64,000 nucleotides of DNA from Gyrodactylus bullatarudis (GCA_012064415.1 SSNU01000086.1:258459-322458), one strand, 5' to 3'. Positions 46,901 to 59,040 are shown, counted from the first letter of the stretch. Notes: generated from the sequence alone by a model not told the origin. Numbers and translations are program-made.

Positions 46901-49900
46901 TTTAACTCTTACCATTTTTAAAGTCATAGCACTGATGATGATATGAAATGTGCATTTGGTGTTTACTTCTATTTTAATATGATTTTAAGTGGATTTTCGG
47001 ACGTATTTGAGAATTTACGTGAAATTTAATCAGAAATATCTTAATGTATAGAAATCACTTGCTGTATTCTGATTGGTCGAAATAATACTTAATTAGGGGG
47101 TAAATATTCGTGTTTCAATAAAAATAAGATGTTTCAATAGAAATATTTTTACTGTAAGACGCGAAAAATGAGAAAAAAATTCTTAGCTCGGAATCGGTGC
47201 TGAAAATGTTGGAATTAAGAATCTTAATTTGAGATTATGAGACACTTCCATTTTGAGGAATAAAAGGATTTTTCAGAGTAACAACCTGTTAGAAACAAGG
47301 CATTCAAAAGAGGATTGTTTAGCGAGAATTATAAAATATAGATTATGTGAAATTGTTTGGACCTGAGAGAATTTCTGACTTAGTTGAAAAAATTTTCAAC
47401 GATAAAAAAACTTTAAAACCCGATTAGGAATTGAATAATGATTACACAGTCTTACAGGGAAAAATCCTACTCAATGATATTTTCCACTTTAGTTGAGAAT
47501 TAATCGCTGATTTCAGATATGTGCTCCTTCTAAAAATTCCACAATAGAGTTTTCGAATTATTCGGGAAAAACTGAAAACCCGACTTGCAGTGCTTTGCCT
47601 TTCAATAGAGAAAAATATCGATGAGATAGAAAGACAGAAATTACATCATCTTGTTCAGGAATAAATTCTTACAGTAAAAATATTTACTTTACTCTCTTAG
47701 TTTCTGAGCTTTTCAAAGTCAAATTTGAAAATTTACCTACATTTATTTCGAAAATCAACTTTAATTTTATGCCTTTTAAAACATTTTGTAGGTAAGAAAT
47801 CTACCTCGATTAGAGTCGTAGTAAAGGCATACAATTGAGTTGAAGTTGAAGGATTTTTGAAATAAATGTAGGTAAATTTTCAAATTTGACTTTGAAAAGC
47901 TCAGAAACTAAGAGAGTCAAGGGAAACTTTTCTTCGACTTTTTTGTTAAGAATTTATTCATGAACAAGATGATGTAATTTCTGTCTTTCTATCTCATCGT
48001 TATTTTTCTCTATTGAAAGGCAAAGCACTGCAAGCCGGGTTTTCAGTTTTTCCCGAATAATTCGAAAACTCTATTGTGGAATTTTTAGAAGGAGCACATA
48101 TCTGAAATCAGCGATTAATTCTCAACTAAAGTGGAAAATATCATTGAGTAGAAAAAAATTAAGTCCTATTTGTAAGACCTGTGTTATTTAATTAATTTAA
48201 AATTTTAAAAGCTGATTTTTTAAATTTCAATTTGTTTGAATTTAGATGGATTAGTCATTCAATCAGTTCATAAAACCTTGTTGGAGGTTAAGAAAAATAT
48301 GTAAATCAATCTCTACTAGACAAAAACATTTCTCGTTTTCTCTTGATCGACAATTTTGAAAAATTTTAGATTTTTAAACTCGAATGCATTTTTAGGGGGA
48401 AGCATTTTCGAGACATGATCTTTATTCGATTTCCACTCATTGTCTAGACATGCAACGTGGATGGATTAAGTTTATCCAGTATTTGAGTACGATTTCTTCT
48501 CATAGAGGTTCAGTAAAAAATCATTAAATAAATATTGCGTAGTTGCCCACTTAAAGGACTCCTCGTTCTCTCTTTACAATTTCGATTAGGAAAGGAATAA
48601 TGGACTCGCTTATAGATCATCCTTAATTAAAATCATTATATATAGTCAAGTAATAACTGTATTAACATCAATAAAGGATAAAGGATTATTATGACCAGAC
48701 GAGGGCTATGCGTGGAAATGGGAAATTTTTAAAAGAGATATAATTACTTCTCTTATAGCCATAAAGAGATAGATAGAAAGTTATATAAAACTATGGCAAA
48801 TAATAGGAAATAAGGGCACTATGGTGATGTCTAATAGATACACTACATCTATCCAAAAGAATGAAATTTTTCTTTCTTTACCACGTCGTGGATCATATAA
48901 ATGAACAAGCGTAGAAAAAAGACTTTATCCCGATAGAAGTAGAGTGTTCCAAAAGAGAACAAAAGAATTATTCCACTTTGCAAAATCTGGTATTTGATTC
49001 GAGGAAAGGACTTGATCTCTCAAAGAAAGTTTCATAAAACCCAAAATTCAACTATGAAAATATTAAATTATTCAACCGAAAATATTACAATTGCAAGCTC
49101 ATATTTTCAGCTTAATTTAAACATTAATTAATCCAGAAGTCAGCCAAACTAACTGATTAATAATCAGTGATTATAATAGAGTTATAAGGGTTCGAAAATA
49201 TTGAAAAATGGACGTATGTCCATCGGCACTGGAAAGATTAAAAACTATTCGATTATTAGAAAAATTCTCTATTTTCCCATCAGCAATTCGTTTTAATTAC
49301 TTTAATTAATAATTAATTTTACTTAATTTTTATTTTCTATTTAATGATTCCCGATGGTCAGGTCAATTTCACTAACTAACCCAGTGGTTCATGTATGGGA
49401 CAGGTAACTTTCTCAAGCCATTATTCTGATATAAAAAACTGAAAATAATTATAATTTATTCACCCCCAAAGAAGAACTAATATTCTTTCGAATGAACTAT
49501 GACTTATCAAGCTACATTATTTTATTGAGAAGTTATGACAACAAAAAAATGAATGGGTATTGAAAAAATATAAAAAATTCTAGAAGATTTAAAAACCGTT
49601 TATTTGAAAAACTAATCACAGAAAACGAAGAGAAGAAGAAAGTAACTTTTATGAAGATCTGATCACCCAGAAATCATACCTCGAAATAAAAAGGTGCGGT
49701 TTTCAAGGCCTAAAAATGTATTTTTTCGTATTCGGCGTGTTCTCAAACTATACAAAATTTCCAATCTCAGTGATGTACCTTCTGATTTTTTTCTGATCTC
49801 AGTTAATCAAAGTTTAGAGAACTCTTTGAGAATTATAACTGGCTCTATTCATGTAAAATTTTTGATTCAATCCATTCTCTAAAAAAATTGGGATTATATT

Positions 49901-52725
49901 TCATTCTATATAATTCCATATGGAACTAGACATTAATGTTGTTCGATCACAAATTTAGTCGACATTCTTTTTTTTGTATTTTTGGATTATCCCAGGAAAT
50001 GTTGATTAGATTAAATGAACTGTAGAGAACGAAATAAGACAAGAAGGAATTATAAAGAGATATTTCGAGGGAAAAAAATAAATTCAAAAAAAATGAATCG
50101 ATTTGCCAGATAAATACAGATTGATCTCAAACCTGAGGATTGAAAGCAGCAAATCTGATATCCTTTAGAGTTTAGAAGAAAAATTGTTGTTTAAAAAATA
50201 CATTTTCCTAGGTATCATTATGATTTTTTCCAAAATGTGCCTCTAGTTACTATATCTGACAAGGAAGGAGAAAAATCAGATTATGAAATTTATTGAAAAA
50301 AGGTACTCTAAGAACGAACATTGAGCACTGTTTAACGAACTATTGCTCGCTCTTGAGATAGTTTAAAATATCCTTCCTTGATCTCTGAAAAATTGCAAAA
50401 TCCAGGAAAAAATTTACTTATTCTCATATATTTAACAGTAACGACTTTGAAAATTTGTACATAATAAAATAACTATTTCTAATTCCTAACAGAGCAAGGA
50501 TTAGAATATCAAAAATTAGTAAGTTGATATTAGCCAATATCTTGTGAATTCGAAAAAATCTGAAAAAATATACGAATTGGAATTTGTAGAGAAAAAAATC
50601 TTTTTTCTACGAGATTGTCAAAATAAATTGGAATTATCTTTTTTCGTTTCCGAGATTTTGACGCAAAAAATACCTTGATTTATTAATTTTTTTTCTCCAC
50701 TTAAATCAGGGACATACACCCATAGTATGGGTCCTATTAATTTGGTAATCGTTAGATTCCTCATATTTTCTCCTATTCAACAGTGACACTTCTGTTTCAT
50801 ATTAAGGTTCATTACCGGAAAAAAATGAAATTATTGTAGTGATAGTGTGAAACTTTGTGCAAATTCGTGTTTTGGCATAAAATCAGGATAAAATTTTGGA
50901 CCATTATTGGCCTACTTGAAAATATGACTATAATAAGAAAAAACTGTTTCAACAGTCAAAATCAGAGGTTAATCAAGACCATTTGAAAAATAATTGCAAT
51001 TTTATCAGCCAGTTTCTAACCAAAAGAAATTCAGTGGAAATTCTACCAAAATTGTAATCAAGATTTATTAGAAAAGCCTATTTGATTAAAATGAAATTAT
51101 TATCTATAATTAGAGATATTCCATGTTTTTGCAATTCTCTCTTTGGGATGAACAGTGGATTTGAACACTTTCTAAAGTATAAATTAATTAAACTCTATGC
51201 ATTTATTCTTGAGGTATAGATTGAATTAGATCACGATATCATGCTTGAATATGTATTAAATTTCAAGTACTCATGTTTATTTTTCTTGTTAGGAAAGTGA
51301 CAAGAAATCTCTCTTTTTCTGTGCTATGTAATCAAAAAGAGAATACACACAAAATGTTAAGACATTGTCGGGGGAGGGAATGAAAAGAATAAAAATATGT
51401 AATTAAATTTCTCTTTTCAAGATAGGAGTAAGTAAGATCTATCATTAACTTTTATATTAGGATTTTTAGTATAAAATCGACACAATAATTATTAATATTA
51501 ACCCTTTCGATACCAAAGCTAAAGGAGCAAAGTTTCAAGTCTTTTACTGAATTATTGGAAATGCTTTCTTCACTGAGAAATTTCATGAAAATATTTTCTT
51601 TCGCATAATTATAAAAATTAAATGCCACCAATAAGAGAAATTATTTGCAAGTTGATTGTAAAGAACAATCACTGATCTCATTCAATTTAATTCGAAACAA
51701 TTTAGATTAGATTTGGTTGCTAATATACCTTGTTCTGAACAAGCTATCCAGCTATTTTGGACATGAACTTTATAATCTTTTATAGGTGGTAAGTTTAATA
51801 ATTTCAGTTAAATGAGATCATGAATTTTGGAATGAAGAAGCTCGAGTACCTTAAGCCTGGCTAGCAAAAATAGATAGCAAACGTAGATAGTTTGACATCT
51901 ATTCCAAAAATATAATCATGAAGAAATTTTTTTAGATCATTGAAAAAAGTTGATTTGAACAAAATGATCTTATATGACAAAGGGTTTCCTTCTTTGGTTA
52001 ATTCGTTGATTGCGAATCTAAATATTATCTAGAAATATTATCAAGAAATTTAATCTGACAGTAAGGATTCGTTTAAAAAGTATAAGACCGATCAAATTTT
52101 CCTCAATCTTGAAAAGCAAGAAGTTTTACTGGATATATTTTATTCTGTTCAAGTGAGGGTTCACTCGTTTCTATGTCCAGATAAGAAGGATAACCTTAAT
52201 TTGAGATTAAAAAGTAGCAAACAAAAAGCTATAGGGTAAACATAGGAAGATTTTCTCAGAAATTAAAAATTCTGACAATTGCATTTTGACAGTTCTATAC
52301 CTTTTTCAGAGCTAGTTGCGAGTTGAGAAGTCTGATTAAAATTTTTTTCAATCTAAAATGAACTTTTTTCATTCTGATTAGCAAAGGGCCAGAGAAGTAA
52401 TAGGGGGTTGGGGTGATTATTTTTATAATTTTCAATCTGAATTGAAATAATAAGTTTTAGAATTTGGAAAAATAGTTTTTATACACAGAAAATCTCAGTC
52501 TTGTAGTGGCTAAATTCTTATAATAAATTTACTCAGTTCCAGAATAAAATTTAATAAAATTTGGGTCAATACAGTAGCATTCTCAGTCATTGGTTCCCTT
52601 TCGTAAAAGGAAATTAAATCATGTTTAGAATTAAAGTGAAATTTATTACATTACCTGATTTTTCTTCTCTTTGAGAAATGAGCGTTGTTTATCCTCTAGT
52701 TTGTGTTTGATTGTTTCTGCCTCGT
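43909..52725 (-). CDS. Oxysterol-binding-protein-related protein (ORP), last two exons
   Basis: Two minus-strand exons recovered by eye: 52655-52725 (TTTATAG acceptor, CAG|GTAATG donor) and the terminal exon 43909-44028 (TTTCAG acceptor, TGA stop). Joined in phase 0 they encode 'EAETIKHKLEDKQRSFLKEK' 'KNQNIPRWFSPF', a spacer, and 'WKFNPEYFDRQFDNCLDLF'. This matches the order at the end of the ORD domain in OSBP/ORP lipid-transfer proteins: K..kLE.kQR, then PRWF, then W.y...Y, then c.D.F. The sterol-binding lid and the EQVSHHPP signature would lie in upstream exons, none of which were recognised at 52726-64000. The 8.6-kb intron contains a Penelope element, a TTAA mini-element and a large inverted repeat. 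The subfamily is not assignable. Confidence 0.65.
45453..45535. mobile_element. 83-bp TTAA miniature hairpin element
   Basis: Flanked by TTAA on both sides (45449-45452 and 45536-45539). The ends CCCTAGAATGACATTT and AAATGTCGTTCTAGGG are inverted with one difference. The element is little more than its own termini. Confidence 0.8.
45605..45639 (+). ncRNA. Hammerhead-like motif, class II copy 3 (degenerate)
   Basis: Aligns with 16558-16605 over the whole motif: CTGAGGA at 45608-45614, but GAAA is changed to AAAA (45623-45626) and helix III has lost two bases. Helix I AGT/ACT is kept. The loss of catalytic G12 should abolish activity. Confidence 0.4.
45920..45957 (-). ncRNA. Hammerhead-ribozyme-like motif, class III (left end of Penelope element)
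   Basis: Minus strand: ACACA, CTGATGA, TCCTTTAA, GAAA, then ATGTGCAT as a two-pair helix III with loop GTGC, T at H17, and TGGTGT. Helix I pairs ACACA with TGGTGT with one bulged G. The core strands are intact and A15.1-U16.1 is present. Helix II has only its closing pair. Confidence 0.5.
46926..46962 (+). ncRNA. Hammerhead-core-like motif, class III (right end of Penelope element)
   Basis: Plus strand: CTGATGA, six bases (TGATAT), GAAA, then ATGTGCAT and TTGGTGT as at the left end. The two-base deletion in helix II and weaker helix I suggest decay. Confidence 0.38.
47440..48195. repeat. Large inverted repeat, arms over 300 bp
   Basis: From about 47440 inward and 48195 inward the sequence is inverted-complementary to a small unpaired centre near 47780-47840. 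Matching blocks include CTACTCAATGATATTTTCC (47468 and 48151), TTGCCTTTCAATAGAG and AACTAAGAGAGTCAAG-type blocks. Single-arm fragments lie near 20745 and 25660. No open frame is conserved. Confidence 0.88.
48196..52654. other. Rest of the ORP intron, nothing coding recognised
   Basis: A+T-rich sequence with a decayed relative of the 294-509 element near 49040-49235. Short open frames (for example 49694-49882) have no recognisable domain. Confidence 0.5.
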
Positions 52726-53159
52726 CTATAAATGGGAAGAAAAAGATAATGTCCACTAGAAGAAATTATATTTATTTCATCATACATCTGTTGGAAAATA
52801 GATAATTATATATAATATTTGTAATGTATTATATTTGAGTTGGAATCAAAATTGAATCCAAATACATCAACTCCAGTCATTCCTAATCTCAGGATGGTAA
52901 TGGAGAAAGCATAACTCTCTTTCTATCGAGTTATTATTAATTGATGATCTCCTCTCTATCAGTGGTATAGAATCTATATTATATCAGATTCTTATCTGTA
53001 TCAGAATTCATTTTATTATTCAAAGGAACATATTTAAAGATAGCAATTAAAAATTCCATTATCTTTCTCAGAATAATCTTTTTGAGAAGGATTTTCTATT
53101 ACAATTAATGCATCGCTCATTCATTAAGCACATCGCAGTTCTAGGTAAGGTTCAAAGTT

Positions 53160-53710
53160 GATGAATTTGGAGGTTTGGACATTAAGATGAGAATTTACTT
53201 TTTTTACAAAAAAAACACGATATTTTTCGATGATTCGAACCAGTTAAGTACTGATATTTGGGATCAAGATTAGACGAACAATTCGAATTTTGCCATAGAG
53301 ATAGCGAAGATATTACTGTTTCCGAGAAAAGGTTTTGGATAATTTGCTTTCGTGATGATCGAAAAATTCAAATGGTTCGATTTCCCTCAGTAATGACGAA
53401 TTTTAGTGAACTTATGCAGGTGACATATTTCATTCCCTTGTCTAATCGAGATCCCAATAAAAAAACTTTTGATTACTCTCTGACTTTGAAATCTACAAAA
53501 GTTATCAACTCAAAGTCCGAAAGAATGTAAGTTTGGCGCTAACTAGGGATTTGAAATATGCCATAATATCCTTGAAAATTTTTCTTCAAATCGTAAAAAT
53601 TGGTCTCATAATCTAGATTCCAAAAAATCTTGATCAAATTCGATTTCTTGATGAAAAAATTGAGAATTTTGTAAAAACCATAAATTCCCATCTCCATATC
53701 AACTAGGTTT
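53160..53710. repeat. Copy of the dispersed 'ACATGAAGATGAGAATTTA' family
   Basis: Begins near 53172 with ACATTAAGATGAGAATTTAC and ends near 53706 with the inverted terminus (TTCCCATCTCCATATCAACT). The interior shares long blocks with 61810-62040 and 62830-63180. Its sequence GATTTGAAATATGCCATAA at 53549-53567 is an uninterrupted form of the site that an element occupies at 63187. Confidence 0.7.
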
Positions 53711-54029
53711 AGATAGGGCCAGAAATTCGATCAAACTTATAGTCTAAAGCTTGTCTTCAATTTTTACAAAAAAATTCAATATTCCTATAATTTTACAATG
53801 GAATGAATTGGAATATTTTGAAATTATGAAAAATCTGACAAAAATTAGACTATCGGTCCAATAGTACTGGAACAAATTTTCAAAAATTACATTTTTTCAG
53901 CATTTGAGTTCAAAACTTTTGTTGATTTCTGCATGAATACTGACATTTTGGATCAACATTAGACAAATATTCTAAAATTGGCCATAGGAATTCAAAAATT
54001 TGTTATTTTTGAAAAAAAAATTTAGATTG

Positions 54030-55604
54030 GAGGTATTTGCAAAATTAGTCCATAGTACATGCGTTTAATCAGATTTAGTCCATAGAACCATTCATTTAAT
54101 CAGATTTAGTCTATACTTTTCCATACCTACGTGTATTTAATTTTCACATTTAGTCTATGATTAATTTATTTTGTTCAGAACTAGTCTACATTTGTTCACA
54201 TTTAGTTTTAGTATTTAGAATTTAGTCAAAAAAAATCTTTTATAGTTCAAATCTAGTATGTTTTTCAAAAATAGTATATTTATAAATATAAAAATCTCAT
54301 AATTTCTCCTCGGATCCTTGTTTACGATGTTTAAGGGAAGGCCTTCCTCTTTTACGTCTGACAGAATATTCCAATAATTTTGAGGGCATAATGTATTCAA
54401 TCTCACAAGCTTAAATGTTTATTGAATAAGCTGTTCTGAGCGATTCTGTTAGAAAAGCAGTATGAATGTATGATTTGATATCCAAGTTCTCATTTAATAT
54501 GACTGCAAGTAGATGAATACATGGATAGCCAGAAAAACTAATCGGACCACATGAACACCACACTTTTTCAAGATTCACAACACGTATGATATCAGAATTG
54601 GCCTCTGAATCAACATTGAATAAGTTTAAATTTTTGACGTTCAAAACTTTAAGCTTTCGAGCAGCAATTGATGCGGCCAAGAAGTAATCGTTAAATTTTG
54701 GACAAAATTCTTGTATTGCAGTGTTGTAAAAATTTGACCTTATTTGAAACTTTTCAGAAGTCATCAAGCAAAATTTATGAATAGCATGAAATAAATGAAG
54801 ACTACGTATATCTTTGAGCGCTGAGTTTGCAGACTCAGCCATGTTTGATGTCATAAGTGAGGGCATTTAAGAACATATCCATTAGAGTTGTTTTGTTTCA
54901 CTCGGTATTCTCGGAGAACATTTTGATGGTACAAGGAAACATCGTTTTTGACATTTTCGATTGATTCGTAGCATGTGTTGAAAACAAAGGTTGACATTTT
55001 TTAATGAAGTTATTAGGTTCGAAATGAGTATGTATAATATCCATTGTATATATACATTAAAAGTGAGTTTTCATTTTAACCAATGAAACTTTTGTGTAAA
55101 ATTGACCAATGATGAGAGAACACTCATATTGATGTTTTAAAAATCAAAATTCTGATTCCAGGCTTTTCCACTTTAAAATTTAGATTTATTTCAAGTGGGA
55201 GAATTTTATACAAAGTACCACTTAAATAATAAGAATATTCTTCCCCAATGAAATGTAAGACATACATGAATATGATGTTTGATCATTGATGCGGGATAAA
55301 AACCAATCGTAAACAAGGATCCGAGGAGAAATTATGAGATTTTTATATTTATAAATATACTATTTTTGAAAAACATACTAGATTTGAACTATAAAAGATT
55401 TTTTTTGACTAAATTCTAAATACTAAAACTAAATGTGAACAAATGTAGACTAGTTCTGAACAAAATAAATTAATCATAGACTAAATGTGAAAATTAAATA
55501 CACGTAGGTATGGAAAAGTATAGACTAAATCTGATTAAATGAATGGTTCTATGGACTAAATCTGATTAAACGCATGTACTATGGACTAATTTTGCAAATA
55601 CCTC
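54030..55604. mobile_element. Mutator-like (MULE) DNA transposon with ~300-bp terminal inverted repeats
   Basis: Terminal inverted repeats of about 300 bases (54030-54330 and 55300-55604) begin GAGGTATTTGCAAAATTAG and hold several AATCAGATTTAGTC-type subrepeats. Flanks are TTTAGATTG (54021-54029) and TTTAGACTT (55605-55613), a 9-bp target duplication with two differences, as expected for MULEs. The interior keeps only the end of a transposase. Total length is 1575 bp, so an internal deletion is likely. Confidence 0.9.
54411..54996 (-). pseudogene. MULE transposase C-terminus with SWIM zinc finger, frameshifted
   Basis: Two minus-strand frames meet near 54866 at a one-base shift: the first includes 'NVLREYRVKQNNSNGYVLK' and the second starts 'PSLMTSNMAESANSALKDIR', typical of MULE transposases after the catalytic domain. 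Further on is 'VWCSCGPISFSGYPCIHLLA', a SWIM finger (CxC..CxH). The DDE catalytic core is missing. It cannot encode an active enzyme. Confidence 0.87.
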
Positions 55605-58089
55605 TTTAGACTTTTAAATTTCGGTTCATATTCCTTTGTAGTAATTGTAGAATTCAGATGATTCGATAACAAAAACTATCAATTTGGCGTATTTTCTAAA
55701 TTCAAGTCTAATTTTTATTCCTTATGCCTTACTTTGTAATGTTGCCGAATATTTGATGTATTGCATAAATATTGAGGTTTTTCCTAGCTTTTCTTTATTT
55801 TAGCTTTCTCTGTTATCAAAAGATTTGTCCATTTTTGACAATAAAGTACAGCATAATTAGAATCCATTTGTTCTCATACAGATGGAGTGAAAGAGTGTTG
55901 TCTTCAAAAATTTCCCCTCTAATTTTATCTTGAGTCTAACTAGAAGTTAATTTATTAACATTAATTAAAATAACTTCTAGTTCCGTAATGAATGGTTGAA
56001 CTAAGTTACCCGGTCCAGTAGGGATAGATTTTTGAATTCTAATATGTTCAATTTCATTTTCCCTGGGTGAAAATGTATAGTTCAGAATCAATTTTTGGTT
56101 TGAATTATATAAATTTTGTCCAAAGTGGCGGTGATAGTTCTAAAGTTCCAGTTTTAGTCAAAAATCTCTCAAATTTGATATTATTACTTTCAAGTAGTCA
56201 TAGAAGATTTAGGGCCTTTGATAGAAATAGTTGATCCATAAGACTTATATCACTTAAACTATATTGAAAAATGATTGGGAGAGAAATATTTTAGCTTCTA
56301 TCATGAGAAAAATGGCCGAAATCAAATTCAGCAAATTTTTCATCACGCTAATTTAAATACAAAATCATTGTTTCTATTGCAACCAGTTCATAAATAGATT
56401 TCGGCACATATGTTTTAAACACCATTCAAATTCTCCTGAAGAGTCCATTGAGATTCTGACCCAGGCTAGAAATTGAAAATTTGCAAAATCTTTCTCTATT
56501 GTCCTGTTCAGTAGCTGCTGAACATTTATTTCTTTCTCGATCTTACATTTCCTTTCAAATAGTAAAGTTTCCTGATAATATTTTGAGAAATCCTTATAAT
56601 GATTTTCAAATATTTTACATCAAAAGCTTATTTTCATGAAGTTGAGAATTTTTTATTTTCACAAAATACTCAGGAAAGTTAGGAAAAAATTTAATTTTTT
56701 AATTTAATGTTAAAATCAGCAATCGAATTTGACCTTGATAGAACCTCCCCATCTTCAAGAAAAAGTTAATTTTGGATATTTCTTTGAGGGTTTTTGAATT
56801 TTTGTCTGATGTTGAGCAGCAGCATTTATTAGCTTTAAATATTGGTCAAACGTTGGTAAGGTGGAAATTTGGTGCATTTTCGAATTTCAACTCCTCTCTG
56901 ATTTTAATCTCAAATTTAAAAAATGCATTGAGTTTTTTGTAAAGATCATAGATTACTAACTATATAAACATAATAATAATGCTTTACTACTTTTCTGTAT
57001 CTTCAAGCTATTCCCAGCTTAGATAATTCCAGATTTCACTTTTTAGGTGTACTGCTAATATTTCTCCAGTATAAATGTCACTGAATTTTACTGTGTGCAA
57101 TATGAATGAATCAGCTCATTTAAATTTTAAAATTTTACTTGATTTTAGGAAAACCCAATTCGATTCAATTTTTCAAAAGAATTCCACTTAATTCATATCT
57201 TAGAATGTTGAATCATTTTTGGTGTAATCAGTCTCTTATTTTCAGAATGGTTCTTAAAAATTTAAATCTTGCACCAAAATTTTTAGACTTAATTCCAAAT
57301 GCATTTAATGTTTCTATGAATAAAGTTTCTTGTAAATTACTGCCTATTTTACCTTATTATTCACAATATATTAATCATAGAAATCAATTTTGTCATTATC
57401 TATAACAGGCTACAGTAAATTAATCAGATAATCTGATTCAGGTTCAACTTTTATAAAGAAATACAGTATTTAACTTTCTTTTGTTGAAATTCGCGCAAGA
57501 TTTATTCTCTTTCTGATTCTGAAGGATCTTAGATGTGTAATTCCGTAAATTTATCGTTAATTTATGATCAATTCATTAAAAATTTTTCCCAATTAGAGCG
57601 GTAATGTTGCCGAACTTCATCAAGTATTTTTCCCAAATCAACAGAATATTATGAAAAATTATCTTTAAATCTAATTTTTATTTAGTGAAAGAGAAATATT
57701 AGAAGTACTTTATGACTTCTTCCGTTAGAAATTAACATTAATCATGAAAGTGACAAGAACTATATGCAACTATGGAGAGAAGATAAATTTTACGATGTGA
57801 TTTCTTCTTAGATCTAGTAGGGAGTATTGGAAAATAGGAATCTTTCCAAGGTACATTGATTTATTTATTAAAAATTTATTTTTCAAGTTTGATTGGAATT
57901 GACACAAGAGACTCAATTAGGATTGCAGATTGAAAAAAGTACAATAGCTGAGGCAATTATTGACCATAAAATTTACCATCTCTGAAGCTTTAGCAGAAAG
58001 AGTTTAGGCAATTGCAATTTTTGAAATCTACAGATGTGAATGGACGCTATCTTACTTAATCTTTGTATGAAATAGATTTTCACTAAAAA

Positions 58090-58250
58090 GTATAGCCCGT
58101 GTTTCACGAATGATAAAGCTGTGATCTTTGCGTATTCCAGGAGATTAATAGGTTTCCTTTTGAATGAGGGGTAAACGAAGTAATCTCAGAGGCTTAGATG
58201 AATAATAATGAGTTTTTAAATGATAGAAATAACCTAGTCGGAAATTTAAA
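58090..58250 (+). repeat. Relative of the right part of the 11741-12255 element
   Basis: Shares 'tgatctttgcgtattccagg' and 'gagattaata' and then 'gggtaaacgaagta' with 12115-12180 in the same order. Confidence 0.75.
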
Positions 58251-58877
58251 GTAACAAGTATCATCCTGATGATTAATTTTTTTTTCTAAGTTTTGGAAAA
58301 AAATTTTCTTGTATTTTTTGGAATTAACCCTTTTTTTAAATAATAATAAATCAAAACTTTCAAATGGTTTAAGCAAAACTCATATGAAAAATTTTTTGAG
58401 AAAAATTTAAATTTTATAATTTCGTGTTGTTTTCCTCTTATGATGATTCAAATTGTTCGATACTCCACAAGAATGAAGAATTTTTCTGAACTTCCACTTG
58501 AGATCTGGTGTTGATTCCAAAGAATCTTTCGACATTTATTTTAAATTAGCCTGATTCACATCAGTTTTTTTCGGAAATTTTATTTGTTTTATCAATTTAT
58601 CGGTTCATTTCACTACTGTTTAATATTATCACTAAATTATAAACGATGTCTTTTCATTTATTTTTGTTTATAATAAAAACTTGCCACCGAAAGAAAACAA
58701 ATCTTTGATAGAAAATGCCAAAAACCGAAAACGTTTATTAGAATAATTTGAGTTCATTAACTTTTCAATTAAACTTTCTATAGACTATTCACTAATACAA
58801 ACCCAAGTTTGGAGCTTAGGAATGTCTTTGGCGCTTGTTCCAGAATATGACTCATTTTGTCTTGTTCTCAATGCTTA

Positions 58878-59040
58878 ACCCTTATAGTCCGAGCGAATTT
58901 TTTTTCATGACTCGCATTCAATCTTTGGTCTATCTCATAGTTTGTGTATACGCTGATTACGAATCTACAGTTGTTTTAACGCAATCATTTTTGGTTCAGT
59001 AGTTATCTATCAAAAAATGGGTCATTTCCAAACGTTACAA
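58878..59040 (+). repeat. Relative of the left part of the 11741-12255 element
   Basis: Starts with TTAACCCTTATAGTCC and shares 'acgctgattacgaatctaca' with 11811-11830. It keeps an intact TTAA plus CCCT end. Its order relative to 58090-58250 is reversed compared with the complete element, so these are separate fragments or a permuted copy. Confidence 0.75.

Larger units (their letters stand above)
45800..47157 (-). mobile_element. Penelope-like element with long inverted terminal repeats
   Basis: Both ends read TTACAGTAAAAAT and then share the stretch with 'TATTTACCCCCTAATTAAG' in inverted orientation. The arms run about 45800-46080 and, with extra sequence, 46590-47157. The minus-strand frame 46640-46236 encodes 'NGYPAKFVDKFINQ' and 'FKGDGFSNDIRKRLNNLIDQ' and, past two stops, 'CDCGASYIGRTIKEIF', the CxC and YIG start of a GIY-YIG endonuclease. 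The RT is missing (5' truncation). Each arm reads outward into a CTGATGA..GAAA motif. Penelope-like elements are known to carry terminal repeats in direct or inverted order. Confidence 0.78.

Noticed and set aside
53258..53530. 90-codon plus-strand frame
   Set aside because: It lies wholly within a copy of the dispersed foldback family and has no recognisable domain.
57139..57405. 88-codon frame after a TTTTAG acceptor-like site
   Set aside because: Phe/Leu/Asn-rich composition typical of A+T-rich noncoding DNA; no domain and no upstream exon.
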